DNA of 64,000 bases from Solidesulfovibrio sp. (GTDB lineage Bacteria; Desulfobacterota; Desulfovibrionia; Desulfovibrionales; Desulfovibrionaceae): positions 660,414-724,413 of the forward strand of contig NZ_JBCFBA010000001.1 of NCBI RefSeq assembly GCF_038562415.1, written 5' to 3'. Both the position numbers and the translations under genes were made by a program. Position 1 is the stretch's first letter, and every line of letters begins with the position of its first letter. Positions 44,609-53,173 of this stretch are shown in pieces. Under the pieces are notes generated by a model. That model made no database searches. It was given only the letters and a program-made list of their open reading frames with translations, and was not told where the DNA came from.

Positions 44609-45409
44609 ATGACCATCGGCAAATCCATCCGCCTCGAACGCATCGTCAACCGCGACACCGGCCGCACCATCATCGTTCCCCTCGACCACGGCGTGTCCGT
44701 GGGCCCCATCGAAGGCATCGCCGACATGCGCGAGGCCGTGACCGGGATCGTCGCCGGCGGGGCCAACGCCGTGCTCATGCACAAGGGCGTGGTGCGCTGC
44801 GGCCACCGGGCGCGCGGCCGCGACGTGGGGCTGATCATCCATCTTTCGGCCAGCACGAACCTGTCCCCCTTCCCCAATGCCAAGACGCTGGTGTGCACGG
44901 TCGAGGAGGCGCTCCGGCTCGGGGCCGACGCCGTGTCCGTGCATGTCAACCTCGGCGACGAGACCGAGGCCAACATGCTCCTCGACCTGGGGCTCGTCAC
45001 CGAGGCGGCCGCTTCCTGGAGCATTCCGGTGCTGGCCATGGTCTACGCGCGCGGCCCCAAGATCAAAAACGAGTTCGACGCCGATGTCGTCGCCCACTGC
45101 GCCCGGGTGGGCAACGAACTCGGGGCGGACATCGTCAAGGTGCCCTACACCGGCGACCCGGACAGCTTCGCCAAGGTGGTGGCCGGCTGCTGCGTGCCGG
45201 TGGTCATCGCCGGCGGGCCGAAAATCGACTCGCGGCGCGGACTGCTGGAGATGATCCGCGACAGCGTCCTGGCCGGCGGCGCCGGGCTGTCTGTCGGGCG
45301 CAACATCTTCCAGGACCCGCAGCCCACGGAGCTCCTCAAGGCCGTCACGGCCATCGTCCACGAAAACGCCTCCGTGGAGCAGGCCATGGAGATGCTGGGA
45401 CGGGGGTAG
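44609..45409 (+). CDS. 2-amino-3,7-dideoxy-D-threo-hept-6-ulosonate synthase (alternative aromatic pathway)
   Basis: A 266-residue class I aldolase of the DeoC/FbaB family, closest to archaeal-type ADH synthase, which starts the alternative route to 3-dehydroquinate used by methanogens and reported in Desulfovibrio. Signs: [17 protein letters not shown] at the start (Asp and His), [29 protein letters not shown], the Schiff-base lysine in [11 protein letters not shown] (about residue 181) and VIAGGPKID with [13 protein letters not shown] forming the phosphate site. ATG at 44609 has AAGGAGAG at 6 nt. The partner (3-dehydroquinate synthase II) is not adjacent. A Tyr-rich leader and attenuator precede it. 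FbaB-type aldolase activity is the alternative reading. Confidence 0.88.
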   Translation: MTIGKSIRLERIVNRDTGRTIIVPLDHGVSVGPIEGIADMREAVTGIVAGGANAVLMHKGVVRCGHRARGRDVGLIIHLSASTNLSPFPNAKTLVCTVEEALRLGADAVSVHVNLGDETEANMLLDLGLVTEAAASWSIPVLAMVYARGPKIKNEFDADVVAHCARVGNELGADIVKVPYTGDPDSFAKVVAGCCVPVVIAGGPKIDSRRGLLEMIRDSVLAGGAGLSVGRNIFQDPQPTELLKAVTAIVHENASVEQAMEMLGRG

Positions 45410-45419
45410 CCGGGGACTT

Positions 45420-45463
45420 GCCGCGAGTCGCGGGCGGGGCCGGTCCCACCCGCGACTCGCGGC
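45420..45463. other. long GC hairpin after the aldolase gene
   Basis: GCCGCGAGTCGCGGG (from 45420) pairs perfectly with CCCGCGACTCGCGGC (to 45463), a 15-bp stem with a 14-base loop. There is no T tract, so it is more likely a Rho-independent-like stabiliser or 3' end barrier than a classical terminator. Confidence 0.6.
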
Positions 45464-45516
45464 GCATCGGGACGGCATAGCCCGCCCGGCCCTGGTGTCG
45501 CCGGCTTCCGTCAAAT

Positions 45517-45532
45517 TCAATCAAACGATTGA
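45517..45532. promoter_or_regulatory. probable TetR-family operator
   Basis: TCAATCAAACGATTGA is a perfect 6-bp inverted repeat with a 4-bp centre, 52 bases upstream of the tetR start. It overlaps TTGACA (45529-45534), a possible -35 hexamer, although no good -10 follows. Its location and form suit autorepression of the tetR-MFS operon. Confidence 0.55.
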
Positions 45533-45583
45533 CATTTTTCAAAACGGGCGCCACCCTCGCCTGCCCGAGGGGGAAACCAGCCC

Positions 45584-46288
45584 ATGACGCCCGATGCCAA
45601 CCCCGACGCGCCCGCCAAGGCCAAGCCCGACGGCCGGCCCGGAGACCAGCGCCTGACCAAGGGCCAGCGCACCCGGGAACGGCTCTTGGAAGAGGCCCTG
45701 CGCCTTTTCGCCGAGCGCGGCTACGCCGGGGTCGGCATCCGCGAGGTGGCCACGGCGGCGCAAACCAACATCGCCTCCATCGCCTTTCATTTCTCCGGCA
45801 AGGACGGGCTCTACCAAGCGGTCGTCACGCGGGTGGCCGAGGAATTGGCCCGGCTGCACCAGGCGGCCCTGGACACGGCGGCCGCGCGCCCGGATGGCGG
45901 CATCACCCCGGCGCAACGGGCCGGCGAAGTGGTGGCCGCCCTCGTGGCCGCCCTGCTCGCCTCCAACCGCTCCCGGTGGATGAGCCTGCTGTTGCAGCGG
46001 GAATTCATCACCCCGACGGCCAGCTTCGCCATCATCTACGACCAGGCCATCAACCCCACCCTGGAGGCCCTGGCCGACCTGGTCGCCCGGGCGCGGGGCC
46101 TGGCCCCGTCGGCCCTCGACGGCAAGGCCCTGGCTTTTTCGCTTTTTATCATGGCCAGCGCCTTTTCGCGCAACAAGAACACCTTCCTGCATTTCGCCCA
46201 GGCGCCCGCCTACGCGGCCGGGGATGCGGCGACCATCGGCCGCGCCCTGGCCGATTTCGTCGCGCGGGGGCTTTCGTCATCGGAATAG
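45584..46288 (+). CDS. TetR/AcrR-family transcriptional regulator
   Basis: A 234-residue repressor. After a 25-residue basic/Pro tail comes the TetR helix-turn-helix (RTRERLLEEALRLFAERGYAGVGIREVATAAQTNIASIAFHF, here SIAFHF replacing the usual SLYYHF). The C-terminal ligand domain resembles the CecR group (RWMSLLLQREFITPT). ATG at 45584 has GAGGGGG about 9 nt upstream. It lies 19 bases ahead of an MFS exporter gene, its likely target, and an inverted repeat at 45517-45532 is its probable operator. Confidence 0.92.
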   Translation: MTPDANPDAPAKAKPDGRPGDQRLTKGQRTRERLLEEALRLFAERGYAGVGIREVATAAQTNIASIAFHFSGKDGLYQAVVTRVAEELARLHQAALDTAAARPDGGITPAQRAGEVVAALVAALLASNRSRWMSLLLQREFITPTASFAIIYDQAINPTLEALADLVARARGLAPSALDGKALAFSLFIMASAFSRNKNTFLHFAQAPAYAAGDAATIGRALADFVARGLSSSE

Positions 46289-46307
46289 CCGGGACACGGA
46301 ACACGTC

Positions 46308-47507
46308 ATGCCGACCCAACGCACGCTTTTCAGCCTGGACTTCGTCTGCACCTGCCTCGTCATGTTTCTGACCTATTGCAACATCACCGTCTTCTACAAC
46401 CTCTACCCCTACCTGGAACAGATCGGCATCGACGCCCGGTGGCGGGGCTTTCTGATCGGCTCCTCGTCCCTGGCCACCATGGCCTTGTTCCTGTCGGCCA
46501 GCCCTTTCCTGACCGTGGCCCGGGCCGTGCCCTGCGCCACGGCCGGCGCGCTCACGCTCATGGGCTGCGGCTTCGCCTACCTCGTCGCCGGCGACGTGGC
46601 GACGCTGCTCGCCGTGCGGCTGCTCCACGGCGCGGCCATCTATCTGCTGTCCGCCTCCTGCATGACGCTCATGGTCTCGCGCCTGCCGCCGCAACACAGC
46701 GGCCAGGCCTTCAGCCTCTATTCCGTGGCCCTGCTGTTGCCCTATTCCCTGGTGCCGGCCGTGTGCGACCTGGTCGTGCCCCACCTGCCCTCGGCCGCCT
46801 ATGGCTACCGGGACATGGCCTTGCTGCTGGTCCCGGGGCTGGCCATGATCTGGTTGCTGGGCCGCCGGCGCCGGGCGGCCGCGGACCAGGCCGCCCCGGC
46901 CAGGCCCATGTCGCTTGGCGAGATGTACAAAAACGCCGGCCAGCCGGCCATCGCTCTGGTGCTTGCCCTCAACGCCATCTACATCGTGGCGTTTTCGTCG
47001 CTGTTTTTCATGGCCAAGGGGCTGTTCCAGTCGCGCGGCCATGCCGATGTCGGCCTGTATTTCACCATCCAGATGTGCTGCATGATGGCCATCCGCCTCG
47101 GCGCCAACCGGCTGTTCGACCGGGTGCGCAAGGTCAGGCTCATCCGGCTGAGCTTCCTGCTTTCGGCCGCGAGCTTTCTGCTGGCCGCCCGGGCCACGAC
47201 GCTGGCCGGGCTCTACGGCTCGTCCCTGGTCATGGGCATCGGCATGGGGGTCAGTTCGCCGGCGCTCTACGGGCTGATGTTCGACATTTCGCCGGCCCGC
47301 TTCAAGACGGTCAATTCCAACCTGATGATGCTGTCGCTGCAGATCGGCAATTTCCTGGGGCCGTTTCTGGGAGCGGCGGCCATGCACAGCTTCGGCTACG
47401 CCGGCATGCTGGAGGCCGATGCCGTCTGGTGCCTCGGCGGCGTGGCCCTGTGTTCCGTGCTGACCAGCCGCAAGGTGGATGTCGGGGGGATGGCGGCGCG
47501 GGCCTAG
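46308..47507 (+). CDS. major facilitator superfamily transporter
   Basis: A 399-residue inner-membrane protein with 12 hydrophobic segments in two halves (TLFSLDFVCTCLVMFLTYCN; ALVLALNAIYIVAFSSLFFMAK begins the second half). Sequence suggests an efflux-type MFS (YfcJ/AraJ-like), but motif A is degenerate. ATG at 46308; the frame is open upstream but overlaps tetR. Directly downstream of tetR, it is probably induced when the regulator binds its ligand. Substrate unknown. Confidence 0.9.
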   Translation: MPTQRTLFSLDFVCTCLVMFLTYCNITVFYNLYPYLEQIGIDARWRGFLIGSSSLATMALFLSASPFLTVARAVPCATAGALTLMGCGFAYLVAGDVATLLAVRLLHGAAIYLLSASCMTLMVSRLPPQHSGQAFSLYSVALLLPYSLVPAVCDLVVPHLPSAAYGYRDMALLLVPGLAMIWLLGRRRRAAADQAAPARPMSLGEMYKNAGQPAIALVLALNAIYIVAFSSLFFMAKGLFQSRGHADVGLYFTIQMCCMMAIRLGANRLFDRVRKVRLIRLSFLLSAASFLLAARATTLAGLYGSSLVMGIGMGVSSPALYGLMFDISPARFKTVNSNLMMLSLQIGNFLGPFLGAAAMHSFGYAGMLEADAVWCLGGVALCSVLTSRKVDVGGMAARA

Positions 47508-47531
47508 GGCGGCCTACGGCGTCGGGCAGTC

Positions 47532-47563
47532 GGGGTGGCCGGGGACGCGGCCCCGGACACCCC
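47532..47563. other. hairpin between convergent MFS and bioD genes
   Basis: GGGGTG and CCGGGG pair with CCCCGG and CACCCC, giving 12 bp with one G-A mismatch and a 6-base loop. It lies between two gene ends without a T tract, so it may act as a shared 3' barrier. The adjoining CTCCGGAGG resembles the start of the intergenic repeats elsewhere in the window. Confidence 0.55.
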
Positions 47564-47571
47564 TCCGGAGG

Positions 47572-48189
47572 CTAGGCTCCCTGCACGGGAAGGCAGGTCA
47601 GGGCCGCGGCATAGCGGTACCCCACCTTCCCCGGAAACTGCCGCTCGATCTCCGCCGCGTTGCGTTCGGCATGGCCCGGGCTTTCGGCGAAAAAGTCGTT
47701 GAGCGCGATGGCCGCGAGCGACAGCCGGTGGCGCAGGGCGAAATGGCCGTAGACGATGGCGTCGGACAGGCAGCCGAGCCGGTTGGGCACGACCAGGATC
47801 GTCTCCAGCCCCAGGGCCAGGGCGAACTGGTAGTTGTAACGCCGCACCCCGAGCGGCACGGCCAGGCCGCCGGCGCTTTCGATGATTACCGCGTCGCGAT
47901 CCTGGCACAAGGCTTCCAGGCGCGCCACGCATGCCTCGAAGGGAAACGGATCGAAGACGAAGCACGGCGAGGCCGGCTCGGCGGCCGTGAAAAGCGTCAC
48001 CGCGTCCTCGGGGGCCAGGCCCGCCCGGTCAGCCACGAAGGCCGCGTCGTCGTCGGCCGGATAGCCCGTGGCCACGGGCTTGACGTAGCGCACGGACTGG
48101 CCTTCTTCCTTGAGTTTGCGAGCGAAAAAAGCCGAAAAATACGACTTGCCGATGCCCGTCCCGGTTCCGGTGATGAAATAGCGCTTCAT
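47572..48189 (-). CDS. bioD: dethiobiotin synthetase
   Basis: A 205-residue P-loop carboxylase-type enzyme, penultimate step of biotin synthesis (DAPA to dethiobiotin). Start motif FITGTGTGIGKSYFSAFFARKL (Walker A), YVKPVATGYP with the CO2-binding lysine, IIESAGGLAVPLG (metal-binding) and VPNRLGCLSDA. ATG at 48189 overlaps the bioA stop by 4 bases, so the two are coupled. It is the second gene of a minus-strand bioA-bioD unit opposite bioF. Confidence 0.95.
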   Translation of the reverse strand: MKRYFITGTGTGIGKSYFSAFFARKLKEEGQSVRYVKPVATGYPADDDAAFVADRAGLAPEDAVTLFTAAEPASPCFVFDPFPFEACVARLEALCQDRDAVIIESAGGLAVPLGVRRYNYQFALALGLETILVVPNRLGCLSDAIVYGHFALRHRLSLAAIALNDFFAESPGHAERNAAEIERQFPGKVGYRYAAALTCLPVQGA

Positions 48190-49532
48190 TTGAGCACCGC
48201 CTTGACCGCATCCAGGGCGATGTCGGCCAGTCTGTCGATTTCTTCCAAGGTGATCACGTAGGGCGGCATGAAGTAGACGATGTCGCCCAGGTTGCGCAAC
48301 CAGGCGCCGCGCTTCACCGCCTCGCGGTAGATGTGAAACCCGGTGCGCGCCCGCCAGTCGAAAGGTTGCCCCCGCTCGGGGTCGGCGTAGAGCTCCACGG
48401 CCGTGATCCAGCCGGTGTGGCGGATCTCCATGACGTGGCGATAGCCGGCGAAGCGCTCGCGCACGGCCCGTTGCAGATGGGCGATCTTGGCCCGGTTGGC
48501 GACGATGACGTCGTCTTCCTCGAAGATGCGCAGCGTGGCGCAGGCGGCGGCGCAGGCCAGCGGGTTTCCGGTGTAGCTGTGGGAATGCAGAAACGCCTTG
48601 TCGTCGGCGTAATCGTGATAAAAGGCGTCGAACACGGCGTCCGTGGTCAGCACGCAGGAAAGGGGCAGGGTGCCGCCGGTGATGCCCTTGGACAGGCACA
48701 GGAAATCCGGCGAGACCCCGGCCTGCTCGCAGGCGAACAGCGTCCCCGTGCGGCCGAAGCCCACGGCGATCTCGTCGGCGATGAAATGGATGCCGGCCGC
48801 CTGGGTGGCCCGGCGCAGCTTGGCCAGGTAGGCCGGCGGATACATGCGCATGCCCCCGGCGCACTGCACCAGCGGCTCGACGATCACCCCGGCCAGTTCG
48901 TCCTTGTGGGCGGCGATGGCCGCTTCCATGGCCGCGAAGCATTCGGTGTCGCAGGCGTCGCGGGTTTTGCCGTGGGGGCAGGCCAGGCAGTCCGGGCCGG
49001 CCACCTCGATCTGGGGCACGAAAAGAGGGGCAAAGGGCGCGGCGTACAGCCCGTCGCCGCACACGCCAAGCGCCCCGGCCGTTTCGCCGTGGTAGCCGTT
49101 TGCAAGGTACAGGAACCGGCATTTCTCGGGCTGGCCCAGGTTGCGGAAGGAGGCGTGGCTCATCTTGAGCGCCGCTTCCACGGCGCAGGAGCCGTTGTCC
49201 GCGAAAAACACGCGCGTCAGGCCCGGCAGGGCCACGGCCAGGAGGCGCTGCGCCAGTTCCTCGGCCGGGGCGTGGGTCACGCCGGCGAAAATCACGTGCT
49301 CGAGCCGGGAAAGCTGCTCGGTCACGGCTTGGACGATACGAGGATTGGCGTGGCCGAAAAGGTTGACCCACCAGGAGGATATGGCGTCGATATAGGTGTT
49401 TCCCTCGCGGTCGACGAGGTAAACCCCTTGACCCCGGTCCATAAAGACAGGAGGATACAGCTCGTGATCCTTCATCTGGGTGCAGGGATGCCAGATACGC
49501 ATGGCCTCCCGCCCGGTACCGTAGAGCGACAT
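48186..49532 (-). CDS. bioA: adenosylmethionine-8-amino-7-oxononanoate aminotransferase
   Basis: A 448-residue class III PLP aminotransferase making DAPA from KAPA, with SAM as amino donor. It has IWHPCTQMKDHE (family-typical start), ISSWWVNLFGHANP, FFADNGSCAVEAALKM, FIADEIAVGFGRTGTLFA, and the Schiff-base lysine in LCLSKGITGGTLPLS (about residue 285). ATG at 49532 has AAAAGGA at 9 nt, better than the ATG at 49502. This start codon overlaps the opposite-strand ATG of bioF within CATG, leaving no intergenic space for a shared bio promoter or operator. Confidence 0.95.
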   Translation of the reverse strand: MSLYGTGREAMRIWHPCTQMKDHELYPPVFMDRGQGVYLVDREGNTYIDAISSWWVNLFGHANPRIVQAVTEQLSRLEHVIFAGVTHAPAEELAQRLLAVALPGLTRVFFADNGSCAVEAALKMSHASFRNLGQPEKCRFLYLANGYHGETAGALGVCGDGLYAAPFAPLFVPQIEVAGPDCLACPHGKTRDACDTECFAAMEAAIAAHKDELAGVIVEPLVQCAGGMRMYPPAYLAKLRRATQAAGIHFIADEIAVGFGRTGTLFACEQAGVSPDFLCLSKGITGGTLPLSCVLTTDAVFDAFYHDYADDKAFLHSHSYTGNPLACAAACATLRIFEEDDVIVANRAKIAHLQRAVRERFAGYRHVMEIRHTGWITAVELYADPERGQPFDWRARTGFHIYREAVKRGAWLRNLGDIVYFMPPYVITLEEIDRLADIALDAVKAVLK

Positions 49533-50709
49533 GAGCACATCCTTTTTCGGCAGATACATCGTGCCCGAGGCGGCCAGGCTTCGCAACTCGGACAGCTTCC
49601 GGACCATTCCGCCGGTGGACGACGGCGCGGCCCGGGAAATCCTCTATTCGGGGACGCGGCTTTTAAACCTCGCCTCCAACAACTACCTGGGCCTGGCCGA
49701 CCACACGGACCTGATCCTCGGCGCGGCCAAGGCCCTGGAGCGGCATGGCTGTTCGTCCGGGGCCTCGCGGCTGGTCACGGGCAACTTCGCCCTGGCCGAG
49801 ACCCTGGAGGCGGAACTGGCCTCCTTCAAATACCAGGAGGCGGCCCTGGTGACCGGCAGCGGCTACGCCGCCAACCTGGCCGTTTTTTCCGCCCTGGCCG
49901 ACCGCCACACCGTGGTGTTCTCCGACCGCCTCAACCATGCCAGCATCATCGACGGCATCCGGCTCTCGGGAGCCAGGCTCGTGCGCTACCGGCATCTGGA
50001 CGTGGAGCATCTGGAGCGGCTGCTTGAGCGCGAGGGGCAGGTCGAGAAAAAAATCATCGTCACGGACACGGTCTTCAGCATGGACGGCGACGTGGCTCCC
50101 TTAGCGCGGATCGTCGAGCTTGGCAAAGCCCACGGGGCGCTGCTCGTGGTGGACGAGGCCCACGCCACCGGGGTCATCGGCCGGGGCCGGGGGCTCACCG
50201 CCGCGTTGGGGCTTTCCGACGACGTGGACGTGCACGTGGGCACCTTAAGCAAGGCGCTGGGGTCCCAGGGCGGGTTTGTCGCCGGCCGGGTGGAGACCAT
50301 CGAGCTGTTGCGCAACCGTGGCCGCTCGTTTATTTTTTCCACCGCCCTGCCGCCGGCCGTGCTCGGGGCGTCGCTGGCCGCCCTGCGCCACATCAAGGCC
50401 AATCCCGGCGAGGGGGCGCGGCTGATGCGCCTGTCCAAGGAGATCCGGGATCACTTAAACGGCCTCGGCTTCGACACCATGGGCTCGACCACGCAGATCA
50501 TCCCCGTGGCTTGCGGGCGCAACCGGGTGGCCCTGCACGCCCAGGCGCTGCTGTTGGCCGAAGGGCTCTACGTCGCGGCCGTGCGGCCGCCGACCGTCCC
50601 CGACGGCACGGCCAGGCTGCGGCTGTCGCTGCGGGCCGATCTGACCGAGGACGACATCAAGCGCATCCGCCTGGGCTTTTCCAGGCTTCGGGTCGCTTTT
50701 TTCCCATGA
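49531..50709 (+). CDS. bioF: 8-amino-7-oxononanoate synthase
   Basis: A 392-residue alpha-oxoamine synthase condensing pimeloyl-ACP with alanine. Motifs: LASNNYLGLADH, SSGASRLVTGNFALAETLE, VTDTVFSMDGDVAPLA, VVDEAHATGVIGRGRGL (Asp contacts PLP) and the Schiff-base lysine in GTLSKALGSQGG (about residue 243). The N-terminus is short and atypical. ATG at 49531 lacks a Shine-Dalgarno sequence and overlaps the divergent bioA start; GTG at 49561 is an alternative. Its end overlaps the hydrolase start (ATGA). BioF-hydrolase-BioC form one unit. Confidence 0.93.
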   Translation: MSTSFFGRYIVPEAARLRNSDSFRTIPPVDDGAAREILYSGTRLLNLASNNYLGLADHTDLILGAAKALERHGCSSGASRLVTGNFALAETLEAELASFKYQEAALVTGSGYAANLAVFSALADRHTVVFSDRLNHASIIDGIRLSGARLVRYRHLDVEHLERLLEREGQVEKKIIVTDTVFSMDGDVAPLARIVELGKAHGALLVVDEAHATGVIGRGRGLTAALGLSDDVDVHVGTLSKALGSQGGFVAGRVETIELLRNRGRSFIFSTALPPAVLGASLAALRHIKANPGEGARLMRLSKEIRDHLNGLGFDTMGSTTQIIPVACGRNRVALHAQALLLAEGLYVAAVRPPTVPDGTARLRLSLRADLTEDDIKRIRLGFSRLRVAFFP

Positions 50710-51305
50710 CCGACGTGTTGTTTGTTTCCGGCTGGGCCGGCGTCGCAACGCTTTTTCCGGGCCTTGCGGCGCGGGCCGATTTCACCGTGCCGTTCATCGA
50801 CGGCGACGAGGCGGCCCTTGTCGCCCGGGCGGCGGCCAGCCCGGCCCGGGTCCTGGCCGGCTGGTCCACGGGCGCGCATATGCTCCTCAAACACGGGGCG
50901 GCCCTTTTCCCCCGCTTTACGCGCGTGGTCCTGTTCGCGCCCTTCGCCCGTTTCACCGACAGCTTTCCCGAGCGCACCGTCCGGACCATGCGGGCGGCCA
51001 TGGACGCCGACGCGGCAGCGACGGTGCGGGCTTTTTGGCAAAACTGCGGCCTGCCCCAGGCGCCGGCCTTCGATCCGGCCTGGGCCGCGCCCCTGGCCGC
51101 CGGGCTCGATTCCCTGCTGCTTTCCGCCGTTTCGGGCGAACCCGTGCCCGCCGGCAACGTCACGGTGGTCTGGGGCGAGGGAGATCGCATCGTGCGGCGC
51201 AAGGCCCTGGACCGGGTCCTGCCGCTTTTGCCCGGCGCCGCTCTTCGGCTGCAGGCCGGCGGGCACTGGCCCTCGCCGGACATCCTTGCGGAGCATTGTT
51301 TTTGA
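50706..51305 (+). CDS. BioH-like alpha/beta hydrolase (pimeloyl-ACP methyl ester esterase role)
   Basis: A 199-residue alpha/beta hydrolase. The nucleophile elbow is GWSTGAHML (Ser about residue 54), the Asp is in VVWGEGDRIV and the His in AGGHWPSPD, an intact triad. At under 200 residues it is shorter than E. coli BioH (256) and lacks part of the lid. Its location between bioF and bioC, with 4-base overlaps on both sides, argues that it removes the methyl group that BioC adds to the pimeloyl chain. It may belong to one of the several non-homologous BioH replacements; exact family uncertain. Confidence 0.85.
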   Translation: MTDVLFVSGWAGVATLFPGLAARADFTVPFIDGDEAALVARAAASPARVLAGWSTGAHMLLKHGAALFPRFTRVVLFAPFARFTDSFPERTVRTMRAAMDADAAATVRAFWQNCGLPQAPAFDPAWAAPLAAGLDSLLLSAVSGEPVPAGNVTVVWGEGDRIVRRKALDRVLPLLPGAALRLQAGGHWPSPDILAEHCF

Positions 51306-52069
51306 GTGCGACACCCATCCGCCGGCGCTTCGACAGGGCCGGGAGCACCTATGAGGACGCGGCGCGGGTGCAGCGCCTCGTGGCGGCCAGGCTCGCCGCG
51401 TTGTGCCCGCCGGCCCTCGACGGCGATGTCCTGGAGATCGGGGCCGGCAGCGGCCTGCTCACCCGCGAGCTGCTGCCGCGCCACGGCGGCGGGGCCTACG
51501 TGGCCCTGGACCTTTCGCCCGGCATGCTGGCCCGGGCGGCCATGCCCGGGGCGGTCAAGGTGGTGGCCGACGGCGAGCGGCCCCCGTTTGGGCCGGGCAG
51601 CTTCGACTTCCTGTGTTCGGCCTCGGCCATGCACTGGTACGCCGACCCGGCGGCGTCCCTCGCGGCCGACCTGCGCCTGCTGCGCCCGAGCGGCGGCTTC
51701 GCCCTGGCGCTCTACGTGGCGGGGACGCTGTGGGAGTTAGCGGAGGCGTCGCGGGCCACGGGTTTCGGCTCGGTCTTTCCCATGCGGCCGACGGCGTTTT
51801 ACAGGGAATTGTTCGCGAGTCTGCCCGGCGTGCGGGCGACGTTCGCCGAGGAGCGCCACGTGGTGCGCCACGACAGTGTCCGGGCGATGCTCGCAAGCCT
51901 CAAGGGCGCGGGCGTGACGCACACGCCGGGGGTGAAGGCGGGCAGCCCGGGGCGGTACCGGGAGTTCGCCCGCCATTACGAGGCGCGCCACGGCACGGGC
52001 GGCACGGTCGAAACGACGTATGCCGTGGCGATGATATGGTCCGTCCAGCGTCCACACGACCAGGGCTGA
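51302..52069 (+). CDS. bioC: malonyl-ACP O-methyltransferase BioC
   Basis: A 255-residue SAM-dependent methyltransferase that caps malonyl-ACP as a methyl ester for pimeloyl synthesis. It has RRRFDRAGSTYEDAARVQR (the BioC N-terminal signature), DVLEIGAGSGLLTRELL (SAM motif I), VALDLSPGMLARA and SASAMHWYADP. The start is TTG at 51302, within the TTGA overlap of the hydrolase stop, with GCGGAG about 10 nt upstream; there is no closer ATG. It completes bioF-hydrolase-bioC; bioB is elsewhere. Confidence 0.93.
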   Translation: MSATPIRRRFDRAGSTYEDAARVQRLVAARLAALCPPALDGDVLEIGAGSGLLTRELLPRHGGGAYVALDLSPGMLARAAMPGAVKVVADGERPPFGPGSFDFLCSASAMHWYADPAASLAADLRLLRPSGGFALALYVAGTLWELAEASRATGFGSVFPMRPTAFYRELFASLPGVRATFAEERHVVRHDSVRAMLASLKGAGVTHTPGVKAGSPGRYREFARHYEARHGTGGTVETTYAVAMIWSVQRPHDQG

Positions 52070-52348
52070 TTATTTGATAAAACTGAGTATCTTTTCCGCC
52101 ACTGGACTGAAAAACGCCACGGCAAGGGCCGTCAAGCCGATCAGCACCTTGACCATGTTTTCCAGGCGGGCCAGGCGGGAGTTCAGTTCGCCACGCAACC
52201 GTTCCACATCGGCCTTGGTCGCCACCTCGGCCAACAAAGCGGACATGACTCGCTGATCCGAGGATTGAAACGCCTCGATGATCGGTTTGGCGGCTTCTTC
52301 CCTGAGAACCTTTTCCATGGCCTTGGATTGGTCGAAAAGCAGTGTCAT
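52070..52348 (-). CDS. small tail-anchored coiled-coil protein
   Basis: A 92-residue protein: a charged helical coiled-coil region (ADVERLRGELNSRLARLENMVK) followed by a C-terminal TM helix (VLIGLTALAVAFFSPVAEKIL). Similar DUF1640-like proteins exist widely but are uncharacterised. ATG at 52348 lacks a strong Shine-Dalgarno sequence (GGGAAAAT upstream). It ends directly after the bioC stop on the opposite strand. Probably a membrane-tethered helix bundle; function unknown. Confidence 0.7.
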   Translation of the reverse strand: MTLLFDQSKAMEKVLREEAAKPIIEAFQSSDQRVMSALLAEVATKADVERLRGELNSRLARLENMVKVLIGLTALAVAFFSPVAEKILSFIK

Positions 52349-52431
52349 GCCATTTTCCCGCCTGAATCGATGCCGTTAGCCACACCCTCTTTCCCGATTA
52401 ACGCAGGCTCCGTCGGAAAGCTACCCTCGCT

Positions 52432-52881
52432 TCACCGCCCGGCCAGCACCCCCCGCTTGGAAAGCCGCCAGGCGTAGAAGACCACCGCCCCGAAAAGCAC
52501 GATGCCCAGCGCCTGGGCGATCAGCCCGGCCGGGGCGATGACCGCCGCCGGGTCGGTTTTGTACCAGACCATGGCCGTGGAAAACAGGTTGCAGGCAAAA
52601 GCCAGGGCCAGCACGTTGACCGCCTGCTTGCGCAGCGAAAACAGCAAGGTCACCCCGACAAGGGTGAGCCCGGCGTTGACGTAGCCGATCACCCGGTCCA
52701 TGACCGAAAATTTCGCCAGATAGGCCTGCTGCGCCGGGGCCATCTCCACCCCGCCGGCCGTGACGAAAAAAAGCCCCACGATCACCTGCACGGAACTGAC
52801 GAGGTAAAAAAGGAATATCACCCAGACGAGGATGGGCCGTTTCCGTCCAGTTGCCGTTTCATGAGCCATATTCTCTTTCAT
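52432..52881 (-). CDS. four-TM membrane protein, unknown
   Basis: A 149-residue inner-membrane protein with four predicted TM helices: ILVWVIFLFYLVSSVQVIVGLFFV, VIGYVNAGLTLVGVTLLFSL, VLALAFACNLFSTAMVWY and AGLIAQALGIVLFGAVVFYAW. The N-terminus is short and basic (MKENMAHETATGRKR). ATG at 52881 has GAGGAACG 8 nt upstream. I do not recognise the family. The 292 bases upstream to 53173 are AT-richer, with no feature I can define, and the next gene reads the other way. Confidence 0.75.
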   Translation of the reverse strand: MKENMAHETATGRKRPILVWVIFLFYLVSSVQVIVGLFFVTAGGVEMAPAQQAYLAKFSVMDRVIGYVNAGLTLVGVTLLFSLRKQAVNVLALAFACNLFSTAMVWYKTDPAAVIAPAGLIAQALGIVLFGAVVFYAWRLSKRGVLAGR

Positions 52882-53173
52882 AATACGTTCCTCGGAAAAT
52901 GACGGACATGACAGAGGCGACGCGACAGGGATCGCCGAACTCCCTTACTACAATTATCACAAATGGATAACGCATCCGTTACGACATTTTCGCCACTCCA
53001 TCTCCACAACTCGATTTATTGACACCATACCCTCGTTATTTTATCGTCACGCAGGTTGTCAAAGGCTGATTCCAGCACCGATACCAGTTCCACAAACCAC
53101 GTGATCCATCCAAATAAATGCGGCGTTCCATTTTTTTCCCACTTGAGCATTATTGTCCATAAAAGGGTAGAGC

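Noticed and set aside
49380..49440. Possible BirA box (GGTAAACC) inside bioA
   Set aside because: Only a half site is present, with no inverted partner at the expected spacing.
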